Shown here piece by piece: positions 1-10,265 of a stretch of 64,000 bases of DNA. Source of the stretch: Ypsolopha sequella. Its lineage: Eukaryota; Arthropoda; Insecta; Lepidoptera; Ypsolophidae. The notes below the pieces were generated by a model that saw nothing but the letters and a program-made list of their open reading frames with translations, was not told the origin of the DNA and ran no database searches. The stretch is from the NCBI GenBank assembly GCA_934047225.1, contig OW203989.1, forward strand, positions 18,451,977-18,515,976, written 5' to 3'. Each line of letters starts with the position of its first letter. Position 1 is the stretch's first letter. The translations under genes and the position numbers were made by a program.

Positions 1-215
1 ACCTCAGAACATTAATGTTCTGTGGTTTTACTTTTAACGGTATCTAGGAACCGGTTAAACGAAATTTTGATAGAAACTTTAGTACATTTTATATTAATAA
101 AAACCGACTTTTTGCTACTTTTCCACGAATCCGTCCCTCTCGCACTGAGGGTTTTTTCGCATATGGAGTAACAGGGACGCTAAAACTTTTACATATCGCC
201 TTAATACCGAAGTAC
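1..215 (+). repeat. Interspersed repeat, family R-A copy 1
   Basis: The stretch with 'gaatccgtcc', 'gcactgaggg', 'ggacgctaaaactttta' and 'atcgcctta' recurs at about 36,130-36,265 in the same orientation and at 27,737-27,920 in reverse. Three diverged copies in one window make it an interspersed repeat. It has no coding potential, and its class is unknown because the outer ends are not resolved. Confidence 0.6.
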
Positions 216-339
216 GTATAGTCTAGTTCTGTTCTGGTATTGGAAGTAATCTGTCCTGCTTCAACGATTTCATTTTACACTTGTTTATCCTGCTCAGTGG
301 AAGCGGGCCACTTAAAAAACTCACGGTGTTTTTTCAAAG

Positions 340-545
340 ATACGGGTTTTTAATATGATGGCCGTTTTATATCACATTTTATATGACGATTATTTTTGTA
401 TACTTAGTTTTATTGTGCAAAACCTAAATTAAATGAAATTATATTTCTATAGATCATAGTTTAGGCCTATTTTTGCGATTTTATTGGATGCAGGGAAATG
501 AATGTAATCGTGTATCGAACAGCTGAAAATATATGACATTAATTT
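340..545 (+). repeat. Interspersed repeat, family R-B copy 1
   Basis: This segment aligns by eye with 31,137-31,284 plus 31,445-31,480 (shared 'ggccgttttat', 'gatcatagttta', 'tgcgattttattg', 'aatcgtgtatc'). The other copy is interrupted by a small TA-flanked element, so this copy acts as a rough empty-site control for that insertion. Confidence 0.55.
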
Positions 546-1072
546 CAAAATTGAATTGTCTCAAATGAGTTTGATATAGAGACAAAATCTGAAGAATGTG
601 GACAAACATAGCTTTCTTCTAAGTCTTCGTTCCGTATAAAGAATTAAACATTAAAAGTAATCATTATTTGAAGGGATTTCATTTCTGACGGAACTCTGTG
701 GAGACAAATGTAGCCAGTTACATTGAATCCCGAAATCAGGCTTCCATTAAAAGTGGGCTAATTTGGGTGAGTCAGTTGCGATACCTCGGGCAATATTCAC
801 ACGAAGCCGTCTGAAAGCGTGCGGTTTTTTCCCATAATTTGGAATCAATTACGTACTGCTTCAGAAATCACAGTGAAATTATCGGTTTGATTAACTCGCA
901 AAGAATTCCTGCTTTCTGGTAAGGCATGTGGGTAGCGCACCGAGCTTCTTACACAGTCAAACACATTTTTATAACCCTTGTTTGAAGTAGTAAACAATTA
1001 AATTAAAATCTAGGGAAATATATTGGTACTATTGGGTATATATACTAGACTGTATACACGATGGAAAGTTAA
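546..1072. other. AT-rich spacer, no gene seen
   Basis: No reading frame of note, splice-bounded coding segment or repeat shared with the rest of the window was seen here. Confidence 0.5.
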
Positions 1073-1528
1073 GTTAAAGTTAAAAGTATAAAGTTAGCTC
1101 GATAGAATAAATTCGCAAAATTACCTCTTCTCGAGTAATTTTTTCCTCTATTTCCCTACTTTTTTATATAAATAAGTAATTTGATAATTTTGATATTATG
1201 ATTCATTTACTAAAATAAAGTTCACATACATATGGCTGGAGCGTTTATACACGATGGTTTTTATTTAAGAACAATATAATGAAAATAACAACAAAAAACG
1301 TTGAAAAAGTGCAAAAGTTTGTTTATTATCTTTACTCTTTACACGTAAAGAAAAAGACAGAGACAAAAGCAAACGCTCGATGCGCCCTAAAGCCCCAAAT
1401 TTTAATCACGATTGTTTATCCTTATCCTTACCAGCCTAGTCAAAACCAGTCTGGTCTTATCTGCATTACCCTGTTTGACTTTACTATATTCGATGCATTA
1501 TGGTGATTGACCATCCACAGGCTGAATG
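1073..1528 (+). repeat. Left copy of a 456-bp direct repeat flanking the BEL element
   Basis: The sequence repeats without visible difference at 10,482-10,937 (offset 9409), so the LTR element lies between two direct copies. Both contain the same 75-codon open frame (1279-1506 and 10,688-10,915), ending in a peptide that recurs in diverged form in the units after 10,938. I do not count that frame as a proven gene. The repeat ends just before 'taagca' and the LTR. Confidence 0.85.
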
Positions 1529-1534
1529 TAAGCA

Positions 1535-1750
1535 TGTACGATCACCGATCGCGGAGTTGATAAATGATAAGTTTTGATAGTTTTATGAATTTATTGGACA
1601 AACACACGTAAGTATAATTGATATTGATGAGTGATTGATGAGTACACGCGGTATGGACGGTGACCGATTGTGAACTGATGAAATTAGGGCGATGATCGAC
1701 GACGGCTAAGTAAACAGCCAACGCAGCAGAATGTGCGGCTTGCCCGTACA
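1535..1750 (-). repeat. 3' LTR of the BEL/Pao element
   Basis: 216 bp, identical by eye to 10,266-10,481. It starts TGTACG on the plus strand and ends CGTACA. On the element's sense strand it holds an AATAAA within 'CCAATAAATTC', a likely polyadenylation signal. Four GATA motifs lie on the plus strand. Confidence 0.95.
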
Positions 1751-1928
1751 TGCTCCCGGGGGAAAAGAAAACAAAATAAAATTATATTATTGATATGATG
1801 ATAATGATATGATAAAATGAGAGGTAAGGTGCTTTACAAAGTGATAAAACATTTTCTTTTTATATGTAATGCTAGTGTCTCTAAAACAGTGTCCATTGTT
1901 CGGATTTATTATAAAATGACAATATACA

Positions 1929-2939
1929 CTAAACACAATTTTCTGCGCTAGAGAACCTTGCTTTAAAAACAGGTGACGTGCTCGCATCAAATTTACGCAC
2001 ACTTGCACTCGCCCATTTGCGTCTGATGTATTGAACATTCGCGCACTTTTTGTCACTATCACTGCTGCTTGAGTGGGCGGCGGCGGGCTGCTCCGTGGTG
2101 ACAGCCCCGGCCGCCGCCGATGCTGCGAGCGCAGGCGCGGACCTCGGGTCCGCCGCCTGCTGACGACGACGCCTCCGTAGTCTCCGCCAAACCCAGATTG
2201 ATACTGCTGCTCCAATGATCGCAAATGCCATACCATATATAGCCGTATAGTGATGCACATCGTGATATGATATTTCTTTTGCTAAAGTCCCTTTTTGTTT
2301 AATTTGCTCTATTTGCTGATGTATTTCTTGCAAAGTCTGCTTTTGGGCACCGATCTCTTTACTAATATCTGATTCATTTGTGGGCGGAAGTATCGTAATG
2401 TTGAAAATCTGATTAATTGGCGAAATATCTGGCAATATAACATCGAACCTTGTTTTACTTATGCTTTGATCTAGCTTCCGAGAGTAAATTGTGAACTCAT
2501 CGGTTTTGATTATGCAACCATGGCTAATGGAGATTATACCGGCTTCAGCCAACTGTGCTGCAGAAAGTTGATCTTCACAGATTATCCTTAGTTGACACTT
2601 ATCGCAGCAGAAATACAAATATTGGTTCTGTGCATGCATCTCTTGCCATATGTTGCTACAAAGAGATGTCACAGTCTTACAATTATCTGATCCTCTATCT
2701 TTCACACAAAAGCTCTCGTCCTGTTTCATATGATAGATTGGTTTCTGCGTATGACAGAAAAATGATTCGTCGGCTTGATAGCATTCTTTGATCTCGTCTC
2801 GGGACATTTCTACGTAGGCATCCTTTTTCAAATTGATTGCTAAGTACTCTGCGGCAGGGATCACACTAATCATATCTCTACCTTTTTTCTCGGGTATTGC
2901 AGTTGCTTTAAAAATTTCGTATGCATCTCTGCTAACCAA
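1929..2939 (-). pseudogene. Envelope-like protein, C-terminal part (split from the main frame)
   Basis: A 336-codon frame continues the envelope-like region after the interrupting insertion at 2947-3190. It is Cys-rich in its first half (for example 'CCDKC'). It then has a heptad-like Gln/Lys-rich stretch and one hydrophobic segment, followed at once by an Arg-rich run: the layout of a class I-type fusion protein's membrane anchor. The Ala/Ser-rich tail after the Arg run looks like extra C-terminal sequence before the 3' LTR. The methionine at 2939 is probably not a native start, because the frame is open above it up to the poly(T) run. As it stands the envelope cannot be made as one chain. 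Confidence 0.75.
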
Positions 2940-2946
2940 GGGAAGC

Positions 2947-3190
2947 TTTTTTTTTTTTTTTTTTTTTACAATTTATCTAAATTTAATTTTCATTCAAATT
3001 ATAATAATATAATAATAATTCTTTATTTTCGTAACAAAAATATTCTTAAGAAATTAGGTACAAGACTGATATATTTTATTCTATGTCTTAGTAATTATCT
3101 TAAGTACCCAGGGAGTTATCCTGTTCCCTAGTTTAGGTAATCCTGAATCTTAGGGTCACAGTGTCATATCCCCTCGACGAGATACAGACG
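2947..3190 (-). mobile_element. Short poly(A)-tailed retroposon inserted in the envelope region
   Basis: A run of 21 T at 2947-2967 is a poly(A) tail on the minus strand. Upstream of it on that strand are an AATAAA ('AAAATAAAG') and AT-rich sequence with no relation to env. The main frame runs into this segment and stops at 3133, so its last residues are not envelope sequence. This fits a 5'-truncated LINE, SINE or cDNA 3' end put in by target-primed insertion. The upper border (about 3190) is approximate, and I could not find a clear target duplication. Confidence 0.6.
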
Positions 3191-6100
3191 AGATACTGTA
3201 AATTTATTTCCAGGAGAAGATACTCGTTTGTCATTCTTGCTTTGACTTTAAGAATTTTGTAAATATTTTTGAGGTCTGTTTGAATGTTCTTGATTGGAAG
3301 GGATGATTCTTTTGATATGTGACTTGAGATCGTGCTTAGCTCATGTCGAAGTTGTTCTGGGGTTAAGATATGAAAATTAAATCGTCCTTGATAAATATCT
3401 GTTACCGTATCTAGTAACATGCTCTGAATAGTCTTCAAACACTGGAGCATTGAGCTTGCTGTTAGTGCCCCTAGGGTGAAGTCATTGATATTTGATAAAA
3501 TTTGCAATTCGTTGCTCAATTTGTTGATAACTTTGTCTACTTTAAAAAAATGTTGATTTATGATTTTTTGTTGCTTATTCATGCTATCTTCCATTCTTTT
3601 CAGGAGATTATATTCGGATTCAATGACCGACGTCTGATTTTGCCATAGCGAAGCTAAATGATTTTGATTATCTCTGATGAGTTCGATGTCCTTTTGATAT
3701 TGCTCGGCGAATGACTCATCTAAGACACCGAACAGCTTGTTAGCTATGTAACCGACGCCGTTGATAAGCCCGCGCCGGCTTCGATGCCCCGTCTGCGTAC
3801 TGGAATGCTGACTCAGTAACAGGCGATTGTAGTATTCCAGTTCCGAGAAGCCTTGTTGGAGTTGTAGTAATATGACGTCACAATGTGATTGATTCTTTAT
3901 GTTTTGGCAAGTCTGTTGTAAATGTTTTGTATATCTTTCAAATGCTGTTGTACCTTGCCAATATGGATTTAAATCGTAATAAACTACCAATTTCCATTCG
4001 TCACTTAATAACTCCATATTTGATATTTTATCGAAAAGAATTCGCTGTTGGTCGCGTAACTTTGTTATGTTATATGTACATTGTGCGCCGGTTATCATAA
4101 TAATGCACATTATAAATGATATAAGTGAGAAAGGACTCGGTTTTCTGATTCTCCTATTGATTTTTCTTTCTACCTGATGATTTATGTTTGTTCCACTTTG
4201 CTGTTTTTCTTGCTCCCTTGATAATTTTGGATAATGATAATTTTCCCGACTTGTTGGTAAAACTGATAATTTGATGATTGGACGTTTCATGAGTCCGTTT
4301 TTTGTTTTTAACGTGACGACTCTCACATAGCCGTCTTTTCCAGGGTGCAATTCAACAACTCGACCTAGAGGCCATTTACCCGCTAAGATGTTATCGTCGT
4401 GAATTAACACTACGTCATTTAATTTGATATTTTCCCTTGGATGCTGCCACTTGCTTCTGATTGATAATTTACATAAATATTCAGCTTTCCACCGTTTCCA
4501 TATATCTTCAAATATTTTCTGGGTAAATCTCCATCTTGTTCTGTTATCTTGTTCTGTCTCTATGATAGTGAGAAGTGGTCCGCTTGATAGAAAATGAGAT
4601 GGAGTCAGAAAGTTGATATCTTCGGGGTCTTCACTGATTGCACACAATGGTCTGGAATTTAAGCCCGCTTCCAGCTGTGCTAATAGGGTAGAGTATTCTT
4701 CGAAGGTGAGCTTTTGAGTTCCAATGACTCTGACAAGGTGATACTTAAGGCTTTTCACTGCTCCCTCCCACAAGCTGCCGGCACTTGCGTGAGTTGGGCA
4801 ATTGAAGTGCCACTGTATCTCCATTTCTGATATTGATGAGAAGAACTCTTCGTCCAAGGTTTGCTTGAGATTGATAAATTCACGTTGTAATGCTCTGTTG
4901 GCTCCTACAAAATTTGTCCCGTTATCAGAGTACATATTTTGGGGCGCTCCTCTCCTAGCAGCCATTCTTTTCAGTGCTGCTAGAAATGCTGATGATGTGA
5001 GGTCTGAGACTAACTCCAAGTGAACAGCCTTTGTTACCATACATACAAACACGGCTATATATCCTTTTGTTGTCTTAATTCCTCGGCCCTTATTTGATTT
5101 AATGTCGACATACCCAGTGTAGTCAACTCCTGTATGATAGAACGGTCTGGTAGGATTTATCCTGGCTTCAGGTAAGTTTCCCATTATTTGACATTGCTTT
5201 ATTGGGTCGTGTTTTCTACAAATAACACACCCTCTTAATCTTTTCTTTACAGCTCCGTTTCCACCGATCAGCCAATACTGCTGACGAAGCCATGATAGCG
5301 TGAGTCGTGCTCCGCCATGAAACGTCATCTTGTGTGCATGATCAATTAATAACTCTGTTAAGTGACCATTATGTGGGATAATGATAGGATGTTTCATATT
5401 TTCGCTGAGATTTGCATGCTTGATACGACCACCGACTCGCAAAAGCTGATTTTCATCTAAAAATGGATTTAAATTTGATATTTGGCTCTTTTTATCTACT
5501 TGGTTATGCTCTGATAGAGATTCTATTACATCTGAGAACTCTGATTGTTGTATGACCTTAATAATCTGGATCCTTGCTTGTCTGATTTCCTGAATTGTTA
5601 GGAAAGGTTGTTTTTGGTGATCACGTGATATGAAGCGTAGTATCCAGGCGACCACTCTAGTCGCCCGAGTGAAGCTGCTTTGTCTGTTTAATATCTCATT
5701 GATGATATGAGGTTCACGTTCGTGTAAGTTGATAGCATTGCATGTTTGTTTTGGTACTTTTTGCTCTTCTTCGGTGGTGTATAAAGTCCGTTCTTTTTCG
5801 TTTTGATCGTTAAAGGAAGACAACCACGTCGGTCCCTGCCACCAAAGCGTATGATTTTTCAATTGATCTGCTGATAAACCGCGACTGGCACAGTCAGCCG
5901 GGTTGTCAGTGGAGTTCACATATCTCCAGCACTCAGGTGGCATGACGTTTGTTATTTGCTGGACTCTGTTTGATACGAAGGGCTTCCACCGACTTGGTTC
6001 ACCTTGAATCCACCCAAGAACTGCCGTTGAGTCGCTCCAGCCATAAACCTTGATTTTATGATCTGATAAGCAGCTCAACACTTTCGTCATAAGTTTTGAT

Positions 6101-9100
6101 AATAAATGAGCCCCACAGAGCTCACCCCTGGGCACAGAAAGGTTCTTACTATCTGACAATATTCTTGTCTTAGCTGCTAATTGCACAATAGTAACTTTTG
6201 ATGATGATTCTTCGATGACCTTGCAGAATATTATACACGCAAAGGCCTTTGTTGATGAATCACTGAAACCATGAAGCTCAATGATGCCGTTTTTTCTGAT
6301 TTCCAGCCATCTTGGGATTTTTATGTGATTAATATTTTGAAGATCGTTTCGGATATTTATCCATTCTGATTTGATGTCTACTGGTACTTCTTCATCCCAT
6401 TGAATACCAGTTAGCCACACCTTTTTGAACAAAATCTTGAGCTTTGTCGTAACTGGCGCCAGCCAGCCCAGAGGATCAAAAAGCCTTGATATGTTTGATA
6501 AGAGTGCTCGCTTTGTAGTCTTTTCTGATAGGTCGTTGATGTTGATTTGAAATATAAATTCGTCTGATTTAGGGTTCCAGCGCAACCCTAAAGTTTTGTT
6601 GGATTCTGCTTGTTTAAATTCAAATGTCCGTTGCTCGTCTTGGCTATTTCCGAAAATTTCAGGTTTGTTTGATGCCCATTTCCGCAAATTAAAGCCTCCT
6701 GACTTCAAAAGCTTGTTTAAATCTGATATTAGCTGCTTTGCTGACTTGATATCGTAACTTCCGCTGACTAAATCGTCCATATAAAAGTTATTTTCTAGTA
6801 CTTCTTTTGCTGCTGACTGATATTTGTGACCCTCGTCGCGAGCTAACTGTTTAAGCGTCATCATCGCGAGAAAAGGCGCTGCTTTTGTTCCGTAGGTAAC
6901 GGTCGTTAGCTGATATTCTTGTATTGCTTGATAGGCTGATTCCCTCCATATGATTTTGTGTAAATTTTGATCATCTTCATGTAAATATATCTGCCTAAAC
7001 ATTTTTTCGATGTCCGCCGTAAATGCTATTTCGTACTGTCTCCAATTTAAAATTAGTTCAAATAAGTCTTTTTGCAAATTTGGACCTTGTTTCATTATAA
7101 AATTAAGACTAATATTGCTTGAAGTTAACGCCGAGGCATTGAACACGACACGAAATTTAGTTGTTGATGACTCTGCTCGTTCTACAGCGTGGTGTGGCAA
7201 GTAGCAACCGCTTTGGCTATTATGTGTCGCTGCTTTCATATGACCGAGATCTTGATATTCTCTGATAAATAATTTGTACTGTTCCGCCAATTGGTTCCGC
7301 CGTTTAAACCTATTTTCGATTTGTTTAAACTGCGCTACAGCTTTTTGTCTTGATTCACCTAATTTTTCTAGGCCGTGTGATTTTAAAGGTATTCGGACTT
7401 GATAGTGTCCGTCGTCTAGCCTTCTCGTTGTTTCTTGATAAAACTGCACGCATTCTTGATCTTCGGTTGGTAATTCTGATTTTTCTCCGATGTCTTCGAC
7501 TGTCCAAAACCTCTGAAGGTCCTCTACATTGTTGGTAATGACGTTGCATTGTAGTGATTTTACATTTCCTGATAATATCCATCCTAACTGCGTTTGTTGC
7601 GCAATCGGCAGTATATCATTTTTCTTGATAATACCTCCCATGATAATTGATGAATAAACATCGGCCCCTAATAGCATGTCAATAGGGCGACTTTTGTAAA
7701 ACTTTGGATCAGCTAACTTGATATTTTTCAAATAGGACCATGAAGGTTCCGGAAAAGATTGATTCGGTAAGTTGTTTATCAATTTACGCATGATATAAAC
7801 ATCGGTGTTAAACGTGTAATCTGTTGCTACTGACGAACAATTGATATTGATAAGGCCTTTGCAACTATTTTCCATGGATCCAACGCCATAAATAACGCCT
7901 TTGCATTTTTGGCGCGGTAATTGCAACAGTTGCGCTGCATTTTCGCTAATGGCCGAAATTTGAGATCCACCATCAATTAAACAGCGCAAATTATGATAAA
8001 TTCCGTCCTTTGCCTGGACTTTGACGATTGCAGTCGCCAATAAAATTTCCGAAATGTTTTCCTGTGAAACGTGACTGTTTCGGGTCACTTTTTCCGGTTT
8101 CGACATGCACTCGAAAGCCTCATGCAACAGCGTATTATGATTACCGTTGCATTTTCTACACCTTTTTTCGGAGAAACAATTTTTTCCATTATGATTATAG
8201 AGACAGTTTTTGCATAAATTTAAATCGTTTATTGACCTCCTTTTCGTTTCCGCTGATAGTTCCATAAACTTGTTGCAAAAGAATATGGCGTGATCGGTGT
8301 TATTGCAATATGCGCATCTTTTTCGATCGCCGGACCTTTTTCCCGTGTTGTATGATTTTTGTGTAGAATTATTATAGAATTTTCTTGAGTGATTTTCATC
8401 ATTCTGACGGAAATTTGATTTTGATTGATATTCATACTTGCTACTACTTGGTGACGACGCTGATGGGCTTTGCCGATTCTTGTCCTGCTTATAACGAGAT
8501 GATTCTAACGATGTAAACTTCGTTTTTAGGAAGTTCATGAAATCTGATATGCTAGGCAAAGCTTTTGGGTTCCGCAGTGATCTGACGTAGTCATCGTTGG
8601 TGACTGAATCCAGTTTTTGTTGTAAAATATAAACTATCAACGGATCCCAGGTGGAGATGTTTGCACCCAGGTTTTTTATCGCAAAAAGACATTCATTAGT
8701 GGTGTCGTGAAGTCTCTTTATTTGCTCAGCTGATTGTTGCTTCATGATGGGTAAATTAAAAAGAAGGTCTAGATGCGAATTTACTATAAGCTTCTTGTTG
8801 TCAAATCTATCATTTAATATTTTCCAACAAGCTTCATAATTGTCAGAGCTTATTTTCAAGTGCTGTATGATAGCCTCCGCTTCTCCTCTCAATTTTGATT
8901 TAAGGAACTGCATTTTCTGAGCGTTGGACATTGATGCATTGTTGTGGATTGCTTCCACGAATAGGTCCTTAAAGGAAACCCACTTATGATAATTCCCATG
9001 GAAATCCGGGATGGTCATTCTCGGCGTCGCCTTTTCCATGTTAGCGACGGCCCATAACTTTTGATTAATTGCTTTTTTGATATTTTGGTATTTTTGTTCA

Positions 9101-9705
9101 TTTTGGGAGAATGTTTCTTCATATTCTTGATTATGATCGTCCAAAATGCTGTCAATCTCCCAATGGAGTGAATCTACTGCTCCCCAACGCATTTCCAGAG
9201 ATTTCAATGCGTCCTCGAACTCCCACTTTTCCTTGATTGAGGACACCTCGATGTTTGAAATAGTCCTAATAAAAGCTTTAAAATTGCTGGATTGCTTGCG
9301 CAGCAACTCTTCGGTCTTGCTATCTTGTCCTCGATTTACCAGCAGCGGACGTGGAGTCTGCTTCTGCTCCTTAGCTCCTTCGGAGGTATCGCCACGGAAC
9401 CTATCTTGATTTTGCATATACTCTTCATATTCACAATTGATGATATTCTTTGTGGCCTGATAAGTTTGTTGAACCTTGCTGTACTCCTTATTCGTGAAGT
9501 AAGGTTCATCTCGCACTTCAAACTGATATAACTTACTGTGATTGGCTTGAAAGTCGTCCCAGTATCTTTCGAGGGTACTGAGCTTCCTTTTAAAGTAGTC
9601 TTCAGAAGATTTCCGCTCCTTCGGATTCTTCTTAAAGTTTGATAGGAGTTTTTCCAACTCTTGCTTGATAAGTTTTTGATTATCTAAAAGATCTTGTCCC
9701 TCCAT
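3133..9705 (-). CDS. BEL/Pao Gag-Pol polyprotein with N-terminal part of envelope
   Basis: One frame of 2190 codons. By rough residue: coiled-coil gag start; DUF1759 gag at 220-380; CCHC knuckle 'CAYCNNTDHAIFFC' near 465 with a second Cys/His cluster near 505-530; aspartic protease near 578 with D-G-G-S; RT around 870-1000 with 'FYMDD'; RNase H after about 1150 ('GFSDSS', 'YGWSDST'); integrase HHCC zinc site near 1440-1500; integrase D, D and E near 1527, 1592 and 1648; DUF5641 near 1765-1825. After a hydrophobic segment near 1860-1880 comes an envelope-like region. It has a basic RxxR-type cleavage motif near 1975 and a hydrophobic stretch after it, as in F-type fusion proteins. The start AACATGG has a good context. 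The frame is intact through pol; only the envelope end is disrupted. Confidence 0.92.
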   Translation of the reverse strand: MEGQDLLDNQKLIKQELEKLLSNFKKNPKERKSSEDYFKRKLSTLERYWDDFQANHSKLYQFEVRDEPYFTNKEYSKVQQTYQATKNIINCEYEEYMQNQDRFRGDTSEGAKEQKQTPRPLLVNRGQDSKTEELLRKQSSNFKAFIRTISNIEVSSIKEKWEFEDALKSLEMRWGAVDSLHWEIDSILDDHNQEYEETFSQNEQKYQNIKKAINQKLWAVANMEKATPRMTIPDFHGNYHKWVSFKDLFVEAIHNNASMSNAQKMQFLKSKLRGEAEAIIQHLKISSDNYEACWKILNDRFDNKKLIVNSHLDLLFNLPIMKQQSAEQIKRLHDTTNECLFAIKNLGANISTWDPLIVYILQQKLDSVTNDDYVRSLRNPKALPSISDFMNFLKTKFTSLESSRYKQDKNRQSPSASSPSSSKYEYQSKSNFRQNDENHSRKFYNNSTQKSYNTGKRSGDRKRCAYCNNTDHAIFFCNKFMELSAETKRRSINDLNLCKNCLYNHNGKNCFSEKRCRKCNGNHNTLLHEAFECMSKPEKVTRNSHVSQENISEILLATAIVKVQAKDGIYHNLRCLIDGGSQISAISENAAQLLQLPRQKCKGVIYGVGSMENSCKGLININCSSVATDYTFNTDVYIMRKLINNLPNQSFPEPSWSYLKNIKLADPKFYKSRPIDMLLGADVYSSIIMGGIIKKNDILPIAQQTQLGWILSGNVKSLQCNVITNNVEDLQRFWTVEDIGEKSELPTEDQECVQFYQETTRRLDDGHYQVRIPLKSHGLEKLGESRQKAVAQFKQIENRFKRRNQLAEQYKLFIREYQDLGHMKAATHNSQSGCYLPHHAVERAESSTTKFRVVFNASALTSSNISLNFIMKQGPNLQKDLFELILNWRQYEIAFTADIEKMFRQIYLHEDDQNLHKIIWRESAYQAIQEYQLTTVTYGTKAAPFLAMMTLKQLARDEGHKYQSAAKEVLENNFYMDDLVSGSYDIKSAKQLISDLNKLLKSGGFNLRKWASNKPEIFGNSQDEQRTFEFKQAESNKTLGLRWNPKSDEFIFQININDLSEKTTKRALLSNISRLFDPLGWLAPVTTKLKILFKKVWLTGIQWDEEVPVDIKSEWINIRNDLQNINHIKIPRWLEIRKNGIIELHGFSDSSTKAFACIIFCKVIEESSSKVTIVQLAAKTRILSDSKNLSVPRGELCGAHLLSKLMTKVLSCLSDHKIKVYGWSDSTAVLGWIQGEPSRWKPFVSNRVQQITNVMPPECWRYVNSTDNPADCASRGLSADQLKNHTLWWQGPTWLSSFNDQNEKERTLYTTEEEQKVPKQTCNAINLHEREPHIINEILNRQSSFTRATRVVAWILRFISRDHQKQPFLTIQEIRQARIQIIKVIQQSEFSDVIESLSEHNQVDKKSQISNLNPFLDENQLLRVGGRIKHANLSENMKHPIIIPHNGHLTELLIDHAHKMTFHGGARLTLSWLRQQYWLIGGNGAVKKRLRGCVICRKHDPIKQCQIMGNLPEARINPTRPFYHTGVDYTGYVDIKSNKGRGIKTTKGYIAVFVCMVTKAVHLELVSDLTSSAFLAALKRMAARRGAPQNMYSDNGTNFVGANRALQREFINLKQTLDEEFFSSISEMEIQWHFNCPTHASAGSLWEGAVKSLKYHLVRVIGTQKLTFEEYSTLLAQLEAGLNSRPLCAISEDPEDINFLTPSHFLSSGPLLTIIETEQDNRTRWRFTQKIFEDIWKRWKAEYLCKLSIRSKWQHPRENIKLNDVVLIHDDNILAGKWPLGRVVELHPGKDGYVRVVTLKTKNGLMKRPIIKLSVLPTSRENYHYPKLSREQEKQQSGTNINHQVERKINRRIRKPSPFSLISFIMCIIMITGAQCTYNITKLRDQQRILFDKISNMELLSDEWKLVVYYDLNPYWQGTTAFERYTKHLQQTCQNIKNQSHCDVILLQLQQGFSELEYYNRLLLSQHSSTQTGHRSRRGLINGVGYIANKLFGVLDESFAEQYQKDIELIRDNQNHLASLWQNQTSVIESEYNLLKRMEDSMNKQQKIINQHFFKVDKVINKLSNELQILSNINDFTLGALTASSMLQCLKTIQSMLLDTVTDIYQGRFNFHILTPEQLRHELSTISSHISKESSLPIKNIQTDLKNIYKILKVKARMTNEYLLLEINLQYLVCISSRGYDTVTLRFRIT

Positions 9706-9748
9706 GTTGATAATTATAAGTTAGTCAATGAATAAATGGAAAGATCTT

Positions 9749-9750
9749 AC
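9749..9750 (-). promoter_or_regulatory. Possible leader splice donor
   Basis: On the element's strand the leader reads AAATCAA followed by GTAAGATC, a good donor match, about 45 bases before the gag start. Envelope-bearing insect elements often express env from a spliced message. No matching acceptor was established, so use is unproven. Confidence 0.3.
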
Positions 9751-9904
9751 TTGATTTGTTGTTTTGAGCTTTTTACTGCACTCGGTGCTGCTCTGCTGAC
9801 GCTGATATTGATTGATGCGGATTCTGAGTGATCCTGATGCTGATAGTCTTGATGCTGATGCGCTGATTGATTGAGGTCATTCAATCCCTCGACGGATGAT
9901 TTGA

Positions 9905-10190
9905 TACGCTCGATATGCTGCTAGTTGATAGTATGATCCACTTGATTGATAATTACTTGATATAATGATAGTTAACTTGATAATATTTGATTGATAATTC
10001 ACTTGATATAATAATAGTTCACTGATATAATAATAGTTCACTGGATAGTATGATAGTTCACTTGATATGATAAGAGTTCACTTGATAGTATGATAGTTCA
10101 CTTGATATGATAAGAGTTCACTTGATAGTATGATAATTCACTTGATATGATAAGAGTTCACTTGATAGTATGATATAGATACTTGACAAG
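9905..10190 (+). repeat. GATA-rich tandem repeat in the BEL leader
   Basis: Units built on 'gttcacttgatatgataaga' and 'gttcacttgatagtatgata' alternate, giving a 40-bp period that is clearest at about 10,057-10,174. More than 20 GATA tetramers fall on the plus strand in under 300 bp. The array lies between the primer-binding site and the gag start, so it is transcribed leader. Confidence 0.8.
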
Positions 10191-10250
10191 TATTCTGATT
10201 TTTGACAGGACTGATTTTTAAATTCGCGACGCGAGGTCCTGATTCAAAAT

Positions 10251-10265
10251 CGGTTCGAAGGACCA
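10251..10265 (-). other. Primer-binding site, best match tRNA-Tyr
   Basis: Directly next to the 5' LTR, the plus strand reads CGGTTCGAAGGACCA. The last 11 bases equal the 3' end of animal tRNA-Tyr (acceptor TCGAAGG, discriminator A, CCA), as I remember it, with one mismatch further in. The site overlaps a small inverted repeat (AGGTCCT at 10,234 and AGGACC). Confidence 0.65.

Noticed and set aside
1279..1506. 75-codon open frame, repeated at 10,688-10,915, as a gene
   Set aside because: Lies wholly in a direct repeat and minisatellite-related sequence, with no start context, domain or splice support.
1787..2260. 157-codon minus-strand frame next to the 3' LTR
   Set aside because: Overlaps the envelope C-terminal frame out of phase and has Arg/Pro-rich shadow composition.
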